Counted from the first letter of the stretch, positions 33,027 through 42,158 are shown. The stretch: 64,000 bases of DNA from Novosphingobium sp. CECT 9465 (GCF_920987055.1 NZ_CAKLBX010000001.1:3024501-3088500); one strand, 5' to 3'. Notes: a model not told the origin generated them from the sequence alone. Made by a program: numbers and translations.

Positions 33027-34043
33027 ATGAAATTCTTCTCCGACAATGCCGCCGCTGTCCACCCGCGCGTGTGGGAAGCCATGCACGCCGCCGATACACC
33101 CGATTCGGGTTATGACGGCGATGCCTGGTCGCGCGCGCTGGACGATGCCTTTTCCGACCTGTTCGGCACGGAATGCACCGCCCTGTGGGTTGCCACGGGC
33201 ACCGCCGCCAATTGCCTTGCGCTGGCGGCCATGGTCCCGCCCCATGGTGGCGTGGTTTGCCACCGCGAGGCGCATATCGAAATGGACGAAGGCGGCGCAC
33301 CGGGCTTCTACACGCATGGGGCCAAGCTGATGCTGGCAGAAGGCGAAGGCGCGAAGCTGTCGCCCGATGCCATCCGCGCCGTGATCGATCCCATCCGCGA
33401 CGACGTTCACCAGGTCCAGCCCCACGCCATCTCGATCACGCAGGCGACAGAATACGGCCGGGTCTACACGCCGTCGCAAGTCGCCGAGATCGGCTCGCTG
33501 GCGCAAGGCCGTGCCCTTGGCCTGCACATGGATGGCGCGCGCTTTGCCAATGCCGTGGCGCATCTGGGCTGCCACCCCGCCGAACTGACCGCGCAGGCCG
33601 GCGTCGACGTGCTCAGCTTCGGCTGCGTCAAGAACGGCGGGATGAATGCCGAGGCGCTGGTGTTCTTCGATAGCGAACTGGCTGACGTGGTGCGCTATCG
33701 CCGGAAGCGCGCCGGACACCTGCAATCGAAGGGCCGCTACCTCGCCGCGCAGGTCCTCGCCATGATCGAAGGCGATCTGTGGCTGGAAAATGCCCGCGCC
33801 GCCAATGCCGCGGCCCAGGAAATCGCCAGCGCCTGCGGATCGCGCGTGTTTCATCCGGTTGAGGCGAACGAAATCTTCATGGTCCTGTCACCCGCGGAAC
33901 AGGCCAGCTTGCGCCAGCAGGGCTTCGATTTCTACGATTGGACTGCCCCTGCAGGCACCCCCGGCGCGGCCAGGCTCGTCGCCGCATGGAACAGCGATCC
34001 GGCACACGTTGCTGCGCTATCCCGCGCGATCGCGGCATTATGA
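33027..34043 (+). CDS. Beta-eliminating lyase, low-specificity L-threonine aldolase type
   Basis: A fold-type I PLP enzyme of 338 residues from the ATG of MKFFSDN. CTALWVATGTAANCLALAAM is the PLP phosphate region, CHREAHIEMDEGGAPGFYTHG has the conserved His, LHMDGARFANAVAHLG gives the Asp for the PLP nitrogen, and FGCVKNGGMNAEALVFF the Schiff-base Lys. It splits threonine or allo-threonine to glycine and acetaldehyde. The stop overlaps the start of the transporter gene (ATGA), so the two are coupled. Confidence 0.92.
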   Translation: MKFFSDNAAAVHPRVWEAMHAADTPDSGYDGDAWSRALDDAFSDLFGTECTALWVATGTAANCLALAAMVPPHGGVVCHREAHIEMDEGGAPGFYTHGAKLMLAEGEGAKLSPDAIRAVIDPIRDDVHQVQPHAISITQATEYGRVYTPSQVAEIGSLAQGRALGLHMDGARFANAVAHLGCHPAELTAQAGVDVLSFGCVKNGGMNAEALVFFDSELADVVRYRRKRAGHLQSKGRYLAAQVLAMIEGDLWLENARAANAAAQEIASACGSRVFHPVEANEIFMVLSPAEQASLRQQGFDFYDWTAPAGTPGAARLVAAWNSDPAHVAALSRAIAAL

Positions 34044-34963
34044 GCGAACAGGAGTTGCCCGGTCAGGCGCGCTTCTGGCAATGGAGCGTTGCGGGGCCGT
34101 TCATTCTGGTCGCGCTGATCTGGGGTTCGACCTGGCTGGTCATCAAGGACCAGGTCGGCAGCGTTCCGCCCAGTTGGTCGGTCACATGGCGGTTCATCGT
34201 GGCCGCTATCGGCATGGCAGTGCTGGCCTTTGTCCGGCGGGAATCCCTTCGCATAGATCGTGCCGGTCTGCGCATCGCCGCGCTGGTCGGCCTCACGCAG
34301 TTCGCGATGAACTTCCAGTTTGTCTATCGTGCCGAACAGCACCTGACATCTGGCATCGTCGCGGTCCTGTTTGCGCTGCTGCTGGTGCCCAATGCACTGC
34401 TGGCGTGGGTGTGGCTGAAGCAACCTGTGACGCGCGGATTCGCTGTCGGGTCGGCAATTGCAGGCGCGGGCATTGCCTTGCTTCTGCTGCACGAATATCG
34501 CATGGCGCCGCCTGAAGGCAAAGTCATTGTCGGCATTGCGCTTACCACCGCCGCCCTGTTCAGCGCCTCGACCGCAAACGTGCTGCAATCCAGCAACGGC
34601 GCGCGGCGCCAACCGATGATCCCGCTGCTCACGTGGGCCATGGTGATGGGAGCGACGCTGGACGGCCTGTTTGCGTGGGCTATCGAAGGCCCGCCGCAGT
34701 TCGATACCCGGCCCGGCTACATCCTGGGTGTGCTCTACCTCGGCCTGATCGGTTCGGTCGTCACCTTCCCGCTCTATTTCCGCCTGTTGCAACGTCTCGG
34801 AGCCGGTCGCGGCGCCTATAACGGCGTGCTGGTTCCAGTGATCGCGATGGTCCTCTCAACCCTGTTCGAGGGCTATCGCTGGTCGCTGCTGGCAGCCGCG
34901 GGGTCGGCGCTGGCGATGGTCGGGCTGGTCCTGGCGCTCAAGGCGCGCAAGCCCTCGCGGTAA
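34040..34963 (+). CDS. EamA/DMT-family transporter
   Basis: From the ATG overlapping the aldolase stop the product has 307 residues with ten hydrophobic segments in two EamA repeats. The first begins FILVALIWGSTWLVIKDQVG, the second after the LLLHEYRMAPPEGK loop. Members move amino acids or other metabolites, mostly outward; linkage to a threonine aldolase suggests an amino-acid substrate, as an inference. The last 91 bases overlap, on the opposite strand, the 3' end of the epimerase-like gene. Confidence 0.9.
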   Translation: MSEQELPGQARFWQWSVAGPFILVALIWGSTWLVIKDQVGSVPPSWSVTWRFIVAAIGMAVLAFVRRESLRIDRAGLRIAALVGLTQFAMNFQFVYRAEQHLTSGIVAVLFALLLVPNALLAWVWLKQPVTRGFAVGSAIAGAGIALLLLHEYRMAPPEGKVIVGIALTTAALFSASTANVLQSSNGARRQPMIPLLTWAMVMGATLDGLFAWAIEGPPQFDTRPGYILGVLYLGLIGSVVTFPLYFRLLQRLGAGRGAYNGVLVPVIAMVLSTLFEGYRWSLLAAAGSALAMVGLVLALKARKPSR

Positions 34964-35715
34964 GTCGGGAACGCGGGTCTCCAGCCAAGCAGGCGCCTGG
35001 CCTTGCCGTTCGCCACCCGCCGGTTCTCGGCATAGAACGCCAGTGCCATCGGGGAAAGGTCCGCCTGCTCCAGCGATTGCATCGGCGGTGGCGCGCGCCC
35101 CAGCAACCGCGCCGCTTCCTCGATCACCGTGTTCTGGCTGCATGGCAGGTCATCGGCCAGATTGTAGGCTCCGGCAGAGCCGCCGAACGATGCGATCACA
35201 CCGCTGGCGATGTCGTCCACATGGAGACGGCTGAACACCTGATCGGGAATGGCAATGCGATGCGCCCTGCCCTCGATCACGCGATCCAGCGCGCTGCGCC
35301 CCGGACCGTAGATGCCGGGCAGGCGCAGCACCGTTGCGCCCCGCCCCAGCCACGCCAGGTCCGCAGCGGCGCGCGCCGTCCGGCGGCCCAGCCCGACTGG
35401 CGCACCCTCATCCACCCATGCCCCATCCGCATCGCCATACACCCCGGTGGAGGAAAGATAACCCATCCATTGCCCGCTAAATCCTGCGATATCAGCGCCA
35501 TAGCGATCCAGCACAGGATCGCCCCCGCCGCGCATGGGCGGCACCGAAGACAGAACATGCGTCGCCTCGCCCAGCGCGGCGCGCACTGTCGCCTCATCGG
35601 CAAAGGCAATATCGCCCGCGCTTCCGGTTCCGCGCACAAGCCAGCCCATCGCGCGCAGCCGTCCCGCCAGCACTTGCGCCGTATACCCCATTCCGAAAAT
35701 CAGCATCTGGTTCAT
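34873..35715 (-). CDS. NAD(P)-dependent epimerase/dehydratase-like protein (YeeZ type)
   Basis: The ATG of MNQMLIFGMGYTAQ gives 280 residues. LIFGMGYTAQVLAGRL is a Rossmann loop (GxGYxA) as in YeeZ/SDR-like proteins, with MGYLSSTGVYGD, VLRLPGIYGPGRSALDRV and SRLHVDDIASGVIASF as extended-SDR marks. The classical YxxxK is not preserved (VYGDADGAWVDE), so catalysis differs or is lost. The C-terminal 30 residues run antisense into the transporter gene. No substrate is known. Confidence 0.88.
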   Translation of the reverse strand: MNQMLIFGMGYTAQVLAGRLRAMGWLVRGTGSAGDIAFADEATVRAALGEATHVLSSVPPMRGGGDPVLDRYGADIAGFSGQWMGYLSSTGVYGDADGAWVDEGAPVGLGRRTARAAADLAWLGRGATVLRLPGIYGPGRSALDRVIEGRAHRIAIPDQVFSRLHVDDIASGVIASFGGSAGAYNLADDLPCSQNTVIEEAARLLGRAPPPMQSLEQADLSPMALAFYAENRRVANGKARRLLGWRPAFPTYREGLRALSARTSPTIASADPAAASSDQR

Positions 35716-35770
35716 CGAAAGACTCATAACCGCGATTGCCGCTTGGCGCACGGGTTCCTAAGTTGGGTAC

Positions 35771-38386
35771 ATGAACGATCTGTCCAGCGCACCATTCGCC
35801 CCGTCGCCCGTGATTCACCGCGCGGACTATCGCCCGCCCGAATGGCTGGTTCCCGAAATCGCGCTCGATTTCGCGCTTTCACTCGATGCAACGCGCGTCC
35901 AATCGGTGTTGAAAGTGCGCCGGAACCCCGCGGGCGCTGGCGCTTCACCGTTGCGCCTGAACGGCGAAGGCATTGAACCGAAGTCCATTTCTGTCGACGG
36001 CCACCCGCATAACGACTGGAGGATGGACGGCGCCGACCTCGTGATCGACCTGCCGGGGAACGCGCACGACGTGGGCATCGAGACGCTGGTCAATCCTGCC
36101 GCCAACACCCAGCTTTCAGGGCTTTACGCATCCAACGGCCTGTTGTGCACCCAGTGCGAGGCCGAGGGCTTCCGCCGCATCACCTTCTTCCCCGACCGGC
36201 CTGACGTGCTCTCGGTCTATTCCGTGCGGATGAGTGGCGAAAAGGCTGCGTTTCCAGTGCTTTTGTCCAACGGCAACCCGATAGCGTCGGGTGACGGCGG
36301 CGACGGTACGCACTGGGCGGAATGGCACGACCCCTGGCCCAAGCCGAGCTACCTGTTCGCCCTGGTCGCGGGCGATCTGGTGGCCAATCGCGATAGTTTC
36401 ACAACGATTTCAGGGCGCAAGGTCAACCTTGCGATCTATGTCCGCGCGGGTGACGAAGGCCGCACCGACCATGCCATGCGCTCGCTCATCGCGTCGATGA
36501 AGTGGGACGAGGACGTCTACGGCCGCGAATATGACCTTGATGATTTCAACATCGTCGCGGTCAGCGATTTCAACGCGGGCGCGATGGAGAACAAGGGCCT
36601 CAACGTCTTCAACACGCGCTATATTCTGGCCGATCCCGAAACCGCGACCGATGGCGATTACGACGCGGTAGAGGGCGTGGTCGCGCACGAATATTTCCAC
36701 AACTGGTCGGGCAACCGCGTGACCTGCCGCGACTGGTTCCAGCTAAGCCTCAAGGAAGGCTTCACTGTCCTGAGAGATCAGCAGTTCAGCGCGGATCGCG
36801 GGTCTGCGCCGGTCAAGCGAATCGAGGACGTGCGGATTTTGCGCGCGGCGCAGTTCCCTGAGGATTCAGGGCCGCTGGCGCACCCCATCCGGCCCGATTC
36901 CTATCAGGAAATCAGCAACTTCTATACGGCCACCGTCTATAACAAGGGCGCTGAAGTCATCCGCATGATGACCGTGCTGACCGGCATGGAGCGCTTCCTG
37001 AAAGGCACGACGCTGTACTTCGATCGCCATGACGGCGAAGCAGCGACTTGCGAGGACTTCGTTCAAGCCATTGAAGATGGAGCGGAAATCGACCTCAAGC
37101 AGTTCCGCCGCTGGTATGAACAGGCTGGCACCCCCAAGGTGGGCGTCACGATGGGGTATGAGGGAGGTAAGGTAACCCTTACCCTGTCTCAGACGATGAA
37201 TCCCACCCCCGGCCAGCCGATCAAGCAGCCGATGGTCATCCCGCTGCGCACCGCGCTGTTCGACCGCGCTACCGGCAAGCATCAGGGTGAACAATTGCTG
37301 GTCCTCGACCAGCCCCAACAGACCTTCACTTTCGAAGGCTTTTCCGCGCTGCCGGTGCTGTCCATCAATCGTGGATTCTCCGCGCCAGTCGAAGTCACCG
37401 CCCCGATCACGGCGGACGATCTGGTGTTCCTCGCCGCGCACGATGACAATCCCTTCGCCCGCTATGAAGCGATGCAGCAGTTGATCGTGCGCCATCTGGT
37501 GGCCGCCATTTCAGGCGTCATGTCGGATGCAGAGCGCGCTGCCGGGCGCGGTGCCATCGGCGATGCGATGGGCGCGATTCTGGATGATGCCGCGCTGGAC
37601 GATCTGATGCGCGGCGAACTGCTGATCCTGCCGGGTGAGGCCTATCTGGCCGAGCAACTGACCCGCGCCGATCCCACGCGTATCTTTGCCGAGCGCGAGG
37701 GATTGAAGCGCTGGCTGGGCGAGACATTGCAGGACAAATGGCTGGCGCTGCATGACCGTTGCAGCGCGGTGCCCTACAGCCTTGAGGCTGCCGCGCGGGG
37801 GGCGCGAAAATTGAAGACGCAGGCGCTGGTCTATCTTGCGCCCGCCCATCCAGCCGAAGCCGCGCGCCGTGCAAAGGCGCAGTATGACACCGCGACCAAC
37901 ATGACCGACCGCCAATCGGCGCTGATGGTGCTGTGCAGCCTGGATTGCCCGGAGCGCGAGGCTGCGCTGGCCGATTTCCATGCGCGGTTCGATGGCAACA
38001 TGCTGGTGATCGACAAGTGGTTTTCGCTTCAGGCGGGATCACTGCACCCCCAGGCCACCGAGCACGTCAAGGCCTTGAGCCGGCATGGCGATTTCACCCT
38101 GACCAACCCCAACCGCGTCCGCGCGCTGTGGATGGCCTATGCCGTGAATGCACAGGCGTTTCACAAGGAGGGCGGGGAAGGCTATCGTCTGATCGCGGAC
38201 CTGATCCTTGCGCTCGATCCGATCAACGGCAACGTGGCGGCGCGCTTCGTGCCCCCGCTGGGCCGCTGGAAGAAGGTGGACGAGGGCCGCGCCGCACTTA
38301 TGCGCGCGGAACTGGAGCGGATTGCGGCTGAGCCTTCGCTTTCGCGCGATGTGCGCGAACAGGTGACCAAGAGTCTGGAGGGATGA
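35771..38386 (+). CDS. pepN: Aminopeptidase N
   Basis: A family M1 zinc aminopeptidase of 871 residues, the normal bacterial PepN size. GAMENKG begins at residue 270 and the zinc motif HEYFHNW at 306, with the third ligand Glu in SLKEGFTVLRDQQF. N-terminal beta-saddle sequences (SGLYASNGLLCTQCEAEGFR, ITFFPDRPDVLS) and the C-terminal helical domain typical of PepN are all present. It removes N-terminal residues from peptides in the cytoplasm. The stop overlaps pgeF (ATGA). Confidence 0.97.
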   Translation: MNDLSSAPFAPSPVIHRADYRPPEWLVPEIALDFALSLDATRVQSVLKVRRNPAGAGASPLRLNGEGIEPKSISVDGHPHNDWRMDGADLVIDLPGNAHDVGIETLVNPAANTQLSGLYASNGLLCTQCEAEGFRRITFFPDRPDVLSVYSVRMSGEKAAFPVLLSNGNPIASGDGGDGTHWAEWHDPWPKPSYLFALVAGDLVANRDSFTTISGRKVNLAIYVRAGDEGRTDHAMRSLIASMKWDEDVYGREYDLDDFNIVAVSDFNAGAMENKGLNVFNTRYILADPETATDGDYDAVEGVVAHEYFHNWSGNRVTCRDWFQLSLKEGFTVLRDQQFSADRGSAPVKRIEDVRILRAAQFPEDSGPLAHPIRPDSYQEISNFYTATVYNKGAEVIRMMTVLTGMERFLKGTTLYFDRHDGEAATCEDFVQAIEDGAEIDLKQFRRWYEQAGTPKVGVTMGYEGGKVTLTLSQTMNPTPGQPIKQPMVIPLRTALFDRATGKHQGEQLLVLDQPQQTFTFEGFSALPVLSINRGFSAPVEVTAPITADDLVFLAAHDDNPFARYEAMQQLIVRHLVAAISGVMSDAERAAGRGAIGDAMGAILDDAALDDLMRGELLILPGEAYLAEQLTRADPTRIFAEREGLKRWLGETLQDKWLALHDRCSAVPYSLEAAARGARKLKTQALVYLAPAHPAEAARRAKAQYDTATNMTDRQSALMVLCSLDCPEREAALADFHARFDGNMLVIDKWFSLQAGSLHPQATEHVKALSRHGDFTLTNPNRVRALWMAYAVNAQAFHKEGGEGYRLIADLILALDPINGNVAARFVPPLGRWKKVDEGRAALMRAELERIAAEPSLSRDVREQVTKSLEG

Positions 38387-39147
38387 GCGTCGAGGCGCTG
38401 ACGCATCCTCTGCTGGCGGGCGCGGCGCATGGCTTTCTGGGTCGGCGTGGCGGGTTGAGCGCGGGGGGCCTTGCGGGGCTGAATGTCAGCTATAGCGAGG
38501 ACGATCCGGCGCTGACCGCGCAAAACCGCGCGCTTGCGGTCCAGGCGGTGCTGCCGGGTGGCATTTTGCAAACGTGCTACCAAATCCATTCGGCCGATGT
38601 GGTGACAGTGACCGAGCCATGGACCGATATCGACCGCCCCAGGGCCGATGCGCTGGTCACCGATCGTCCCGGCATGGTTCTCGGCGTGTTGACCGCAGAC
38701 TGCGCGCCGGTGCTGTTCCACGATTCCAGCGCGGGCGTTGTCGGCGCGGCCCATGCAGGATGGAAGGGCGCGTTCACCGGGGTCACCGATGCTACACTGG
38801 ACGCGATGGAAGCCTTGGGCGCGACCCGCGCGAACATCGCCGCCGTGGTCGGCCCGTGCATCGCGCAGAAAAGCTACGAAGTGGACACGGCGTTTGAGAC
38901 CCGCTTCCTCGAACAGTCGCCCGAAAACGAACGCTTCTTCCGCGCCGGGTCCGAAGGCCATGCGTGGTTCGACCTCGAAGGCTATGTCGCTTCGCGCCTG
39001 CGCGATGCGGGCGTCGGCAAGGTCGGCATGCTGGGCGAGGATACTTATGCGCAAGAAGGCCGCTTCTATTCCTTCCGCCGCGCCACGCACCGCCATGAGG
39101 CAAGCTATGGGCGGCAGATCTCGCTGATCGGGCTTGCCGCAGTTTGA
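38383..39147 (+). CDS. pgeF: Peptidoglycan editing factor/laccase-domain protein (YfiH)
   Basis: The 254-residue product has the multicopper-like YfiH fold: CYQIHSADVVTV with a metal His, VLTADCAPVLFHD with a Cys, VGAAHAGWKGAFTGV, AAVVGPCIAQKSYEV and the final RATHRHEASYGRQISL. PgeF-type proteins act on peptidoglycan precursors carrying L-Ser or as purine nucleosidases/oxidoreductases, depending on species. It overlaps pepN at its start. Its last 20 bases are the first copy of a 36-base duplication. Confidence 0.93.
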   Translation: MSVEALTHPLLAGAAHGFLGRRGGLSAGGLAGLNVSYSEDDPALTAQNRALAVQAVLPGGILQTCYQIHSADVVTVTEPWTDIDRPRADALVTDRPGMVLGVLTADCAPVLFHDSSAGVVGAAHAGWKGAFTGVTDATLDAMEALGATRANIAAVVGPCIAQKSYEVDTAFETRFLEQSPENERFFRAGSEGHAWFDLEGYVASRLRDAGVGKVGMLGEDTYAQEGRFYSFRRATHRHEASYGRQISLIGLAAV

Positions 39148-39227
39148 TGCCCATCCTCTACTCCGCCACCTCATGGCATACTGGGGCGGCGGATCGGGCT
39201 TGCCGCAGTTTGATGCCCATCCTCTAC
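39126..39227 (+). repeat. 36-base direct duplication across the pgeF/GST junction
   Basis: Identical 36-base copies at 39126-39161 and 39192-39227, 66 bases apart, each contain the end of pgeF and the ATG of the GST-like gene (GCAGTTTGATGCCCATCCTC). Period 66 keeps the frame, so the original TGATG overlap exists twice and two starts for the GST-like gene are available. Confidence 0.95.
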
Positions 39228-39857
39228 AGCTTCCGCCGCTGCCCTTACGCGATGCGCGCAAGACTCGCCTTGGCGGTGAGCAAGACACAATGCGAACTGC
39301 GCGAGGTGAAGCTTTCCGCCAAACCCGCCGCCATGCTCGCCGCCTCACCCAAGGGCACCGTGCCGGTGCTGGTCCTGCCAGACGGCACGGTGATCGACCA
39401 GAGCCTCGACGTGATGCGCTGGGCACTGGCGCAAAGCGATCCCGAAGGCTGGCTGACCCGCGACGATCCCGCGCTGATCGAACGCAACGACGGCGCGTTC
39501 AAGCACGACCTCGACCGCTACAAATACCCTGAGCGGCATGGCTCTGATGCCTTGGCGCACAGGACAAGCGGGCTGACGTTCCTGCGCGATCTGAACGCGC
39601 GACTGGCGATTCATGAGCAATTGTGCGGGGCGGCGCGCGGGCTGGCCGACATGGCGGTAATGCCCTTCGTCCGCCAGTTCGCCAGCGTGGATACGGCGTG
39701 GTTTGCCGGGCTTGATCTGCCGCATGTGCAGCGCTGGCTGGCGGGGCATGTGAAATCTGCGCTGTTCGCTGCGGTGATGGAGAAGTTCGCGCCTTGGCGG
39801 GAGGGTGATGTGGTGGTTTTGTTTGCGCCAAATATCTCGCTTGGAGTGCGCAGTTAA
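39213..39857 (+). CDS. Glutathione S-transferase-like protein
   Basis: From the second ATG the product has 214 residues: MPILYSFRRCPYAMRARLAL is a thioredoxin-fold start with CPYA, GTVPVLVLPDGTVIDQSL is the GST glutathione-binding cis-Pro and Ser region, and the C-terminal domain is helical (VMPFVRQFASVDTAWF). It resembles glutaredoxin-2/GST N-terminal proteins. An upstream ATG (39147), made by a duplication, would add 22 residues (MPILYSATSWHTG) that do not look native. The ancestral start overlapped pgeF. Confidence 0.88.
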   Translation: MPILYSFRRCPYAMRARLALAVSKTQCELREVKLSAKPAAMLAASPKGTVPVLVLPDGTVIDQSLDVMRWALAQSDPEGWLTRDDPALIERNDGAFKHDLDRYKYPERHGSDALAHRTSGLTFLRDLNARLAIHEQLCGAARGLADMAVMPFVRQFASVDTAWFAGLDLPHVQRWLAGHVKSALFAAVMEKFAPWREGDVVVLFAPNISLGVRS

Positions 39858-40198
39858 GGGGCGCTCAAAGGCAAAATTGCATTGGACGCGCAGTTAGATG
39901 ATCCCCTGCTTCACGATGAGCTTGGCGGCTGGACCCCGACTTGAACCAATTGCCGCACCCTCCACCATCGTCGCCCCGGACCTGATCCCGGTGAGGCTGC
40001 ACACTATCTGACGAACGGAGGTTCGCGCAAAGGCGCAAAGAGAATAAGGCGCAAAAGCTTGCCACTCTCGGCGAAGCGTTGATTTTCAAACCGAAGCTGA
40101 GCCGGGTACGAGATCGGAGGGACCTCTTCGCGCCTTCATCCCCTTTGCGCCTTTGCGCGAACCAAGTGCATCAACCCGAAGAACATCCTCCCTCCGGG
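39858..40198. other. 341-base intergenic region with nested inverted repeats
   Basis: No gene is visible. The stretch is dominated by repeat arms listed separately (39970-40215 outer, 40020-40163 inner). The genes on both sides end here, so no promoter is expected. Confidence 0.7.
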
Positions 40199-40215
40199 TC
40201 AGCTCCGGGGCGACA
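39970..40215. repeat. Composite inverted-repeat element reaching into the HAD gene
   Basis: Outer arms of about 22 bases begin with GTCGCCCCGGA on the left (39970) and end with its complement on the right (to about 40214). Inner 21-base arms at 40020-40040 and 40143-40163 are perfect inverted copies (left arm GGTTCGCGCAAAGGCGCAAA and one more base). The right outer arm supplies the last codons and stop of the HAD hydrolase gene. Confidence 0.75.
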
Positions 40216-40819
40216 GCAACAACCCCAGCCGCACCATCTCGGCCTCAAGCACCCCGGCGTCGCCCGCAAAATGAAATACCTGCCAACCCAGCCGCCGTGC
40301 CGTTTCCACGTTCGCCGCGCTGTCGTCGATGAACAGCATCGTTTCCGGGCTGCGGCCAAAGCGCTGCGCTGCCAGATCGAAGATGGCCTCGCCGGGTTTT
40401 ACCAATCGCTCCACGCCGGAGACGACGATGTCGTGCATGTGGTCGAGGATCGGGAAGGTCGGGCGGAACAGGTGCCATGCTTCCACGCCGAAATTGGTGA
40501 TCGCATATTGCGGTACACCTTGCGCGGCCAAGCGCTCAATCAGGGTGTGCGTGCCTGCGACAGGGCCGGGCAGGCAATCGAGCCAGTTTTTGGCGTAGAG
40601 CGCGATCAGATCGGCATGTTGGGGGAATTCGGCCTGGCGGGCGGCGACCATTTCGGCGAAGGGCACACCGGCGTCGTGCTGCATGTGCCACTGTTCGGTG
40701 ACGACTTCGGCGACGAATCGCTGGCGCTCCACCGGGTCGGGAATCGCGTCCACATATATCAGCGAGAGGTCCCATTCGACCAGCACGCGGCCAATGTCCC
40801 AGACGACGGCTTCGATCAT
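40199..40819 (-). CDS. HAD-family hydrolase
   Basis: The ATG of MIEAVVWDIGRVLVEWD gives 206 residues; 36 more codons upstream are open but Arg-rich. Motif I is VVWDIGRVLVEWD (the second Asp is replaced by Gly-Arg, as in the YihX-type phosphatase group), motif II is AITNFG, motif III the Lys of VKPGEAIFDLA, and motif IV FIDDSAANV. This is a haloacid-dehalogenase-like phosphatase of the YihX/HAD-IA group. Its last codons SPRS and stop lie in a repeat arm. The substrate is unknown. Confidence 0.88.
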   Translation of the reverse strand: MIEAVVWDIGRVLVEWDLSLIYVDAIPDPVERQRFVAEVVTEQWHMQHDAGVPFAEMVAARQAEFPQHADLIALYAKNWLDCLPGPVAGTHTLIERLAAQGVPQYAITNFGVEAWHLFRPTFPILDHMHDIVVSGVERLVKPGEAIFDLAAQRFGRSPETMLFIDDSAANVETARRLGWQVFHFAGDAGVLEAEMVRLGLLLSPRS

Positions 40820-40842
40820 TTTCGTGCCCTGCAAACGACAGC

Positions 40843-40864
40843 GCCCCCGCGTTTCGGCGGGGGC
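40843..40864 (-). terminator. GC-rich hairpin downstream of rpmJ
   Basis: GCCCCCGC (40843-40850) pairs with GCGGGGGC (40857-40864) around a 6-base loop. It lies between the end of rpmJ and the HAD start on the same strand. There is no T tract, so the terminator role is weakly supported. Confidence 0.4.
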
Positions 40865-40954
40865 AACGCGCCTCAACGTGGAGGCTTGCCGTGTTTCCGG
40901 TGCAGCCCCGCCGTCGCGAGACTGCACCGAAACTTGTTCGATCAGCGCGTCTGA

Positions 40955-41080
40955 TTAACCTTGGCGCGCCTTGAAGCGCTTCTGGGTCTTGTTGATCACA
41001 TAGACGCGGCCACGGCGACGGATCACGCGGTTATCGCGATGACGGTCTTTGAGCGACTTCAGGCTGTTGCGAATCTTCAT
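40955..41080 (-). CDS. rpmJ: 50S ribosomal protein L36
   Basis: Translation of the minus strand from 41080 gives 41 residues, [20 protein letters not shown] then [15 protein letters not shown] and FKARQG. This is the zinc-free form of L36 (no Cys/His zinc motif), 41 residues as in most alphaproteobacteria. It is a single gene downstream of galE, about 70 bases from that gene's end. Its shortness hides it from simple ORF finding. Confidence 0.96.
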   Translation of the reverse strand: MKIRNSLKSLKDRHRDNRVIRRRGRVYVINKTQKRFKARQG

Positions 41081-41153
41081 GTCGAATCCCTTTGCCCGAA
41101 GCTGACCGGGCTGAAAACTGAAGCGTGGCCGTTAAAGAGGGCATGGACCCAAG

Positions 41154-42158
41154 TCAACCGCCCTTGCGAATTTCACCAAGCTTGCGCTCCCACGCAAGGG
41201 CATGGCTGACGATGGTATCGAGATCGGCATAGGCCGGTTGCCACGGCAGCGTGGCCTTGATCCGGCTGTTATCCGAAATCAACGCATCGGGATCGCCCGC
41301 GCGGCGGCCCTGCATGTTGCGCACGATCTTGCGGTTGGTGACGCGGTCCACCGCATCGAGCACTTCGAGGACCGAAAAGCCGCGCCCGTAGCCGCAGTTC
41401 ATGGTGAGCGAGCGGTCTGGCGCTTCCACCAGCGCTTCGAGCGCGAGGACATGCGCAGCGGCGAGATCGGAGACGTGGATGTAATCGCGCACGCCAGTGC
41501 CATCTGGCGTGGCGAAATCGGTGCCGAACACGCCGACCGATTCGCGCTTACCAAGGGCGGCCTCGACCGCAACCTTGATCAGGTGCGTGGCACCAGCGGT
41601 GGATTGCCCGGTGCGCGCCTGCGGATCGGCGCCCGCGACGTTGAAATAGCGCAGGACGCAGAAGTTGAGCGGGTGAGCGGCAGAGACATCGGCCAGCATC
41701 GCCTCGGTCATCAGCTTGGACATGCCATAGGGATTGATCGGGCGTTGCGCACTGTCTTCACGCACGGGCGAGACTTCGGGGATGCCATACGTGGCGGCGG
41801 TAGACGAGAAGATGAAGTGCGGCACGCCCCCCTGCACCGCCGCTTCGATCAGCGCGCGGCTTTTGACGGTGTTGTTGTGATAATACTTGAGCGGGTTTTC
41901 GACCGATTCGGGCACGACGACGGACCCGGCGAAATGCATGATCGCCTTCACGCCCTGTTCGGCAATGATCCTTGCCACAAGCGCCGCGTCTTCAATGTCG
42001 CCCTGATAGAACGGGACGCCTTCGGGCACGGCAAAACGGAAGCCGGTGACGAGATTGTCGATCACGCAGACCGGCCAGCCTGCGTCCTGAAGCGCCAGTA
42101 CGGCGTGGCTGCCAATGTAGCCTGCGCCGCCGGTGACGAGAACGGGAACCTTGGTCAT
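41154..42158 (-). CDS. galE: UDP-glucose 4-epimerase
   Basis: GalE interconverts UDP-glucose and UDP-galactose. The 334-residue product has VLVTGGAGYIGSHAVLAL (6-23), MHFAGSVVVPESVENPLKYY, FSSTAATYGIPE with the catalytic Ser/Thr, YGMSKLMTEAML with Tyr-x3-Lys and RYFNVAGADPQARTGQ. Length and motifs are typical. UDP-galactose could feed the polysaccharide of the left end, but no physical linkage shows that. It is followed by rpmJ on the same strand. Confidence 0.95.
   Translation of the reverse strand: MTKVPVLVTGGAGYIGSHAVLALQDAGWPVCVIDNLVTGFRFAVPEGVPFYQGDIEDAALVARIIAEQGVKAIMHFAGSVVVPESVENPLKYYHNNTVKSRALIEAAVQGGVPHFIFSSTAATYGIPEVSPVREDSAQRPINPYGMSKLMTEAMLADVSAAHPLNFCVLRYFNVAGADPQARTGQSTAGATHLIKVAVEAALGKRESVGVFGTDFATPDGTGVRDYIHVSDLAAAHVLALEALVEAPDRSLTMNCGYGRGFSVLEVLDAVDRVTNRKIVRNMQGRRAGDPDALISDNSRIKATLPWQPAYADLDTIVSHALAWERKLGEIRKGG

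Noticed and set aside
32661..33854. 397-codon minus-strand frame opposite the threonine-aldolase-like gene
   Set aside because: The plus-strand gene has all PLP-enzyme motifs; the minus frame has none.
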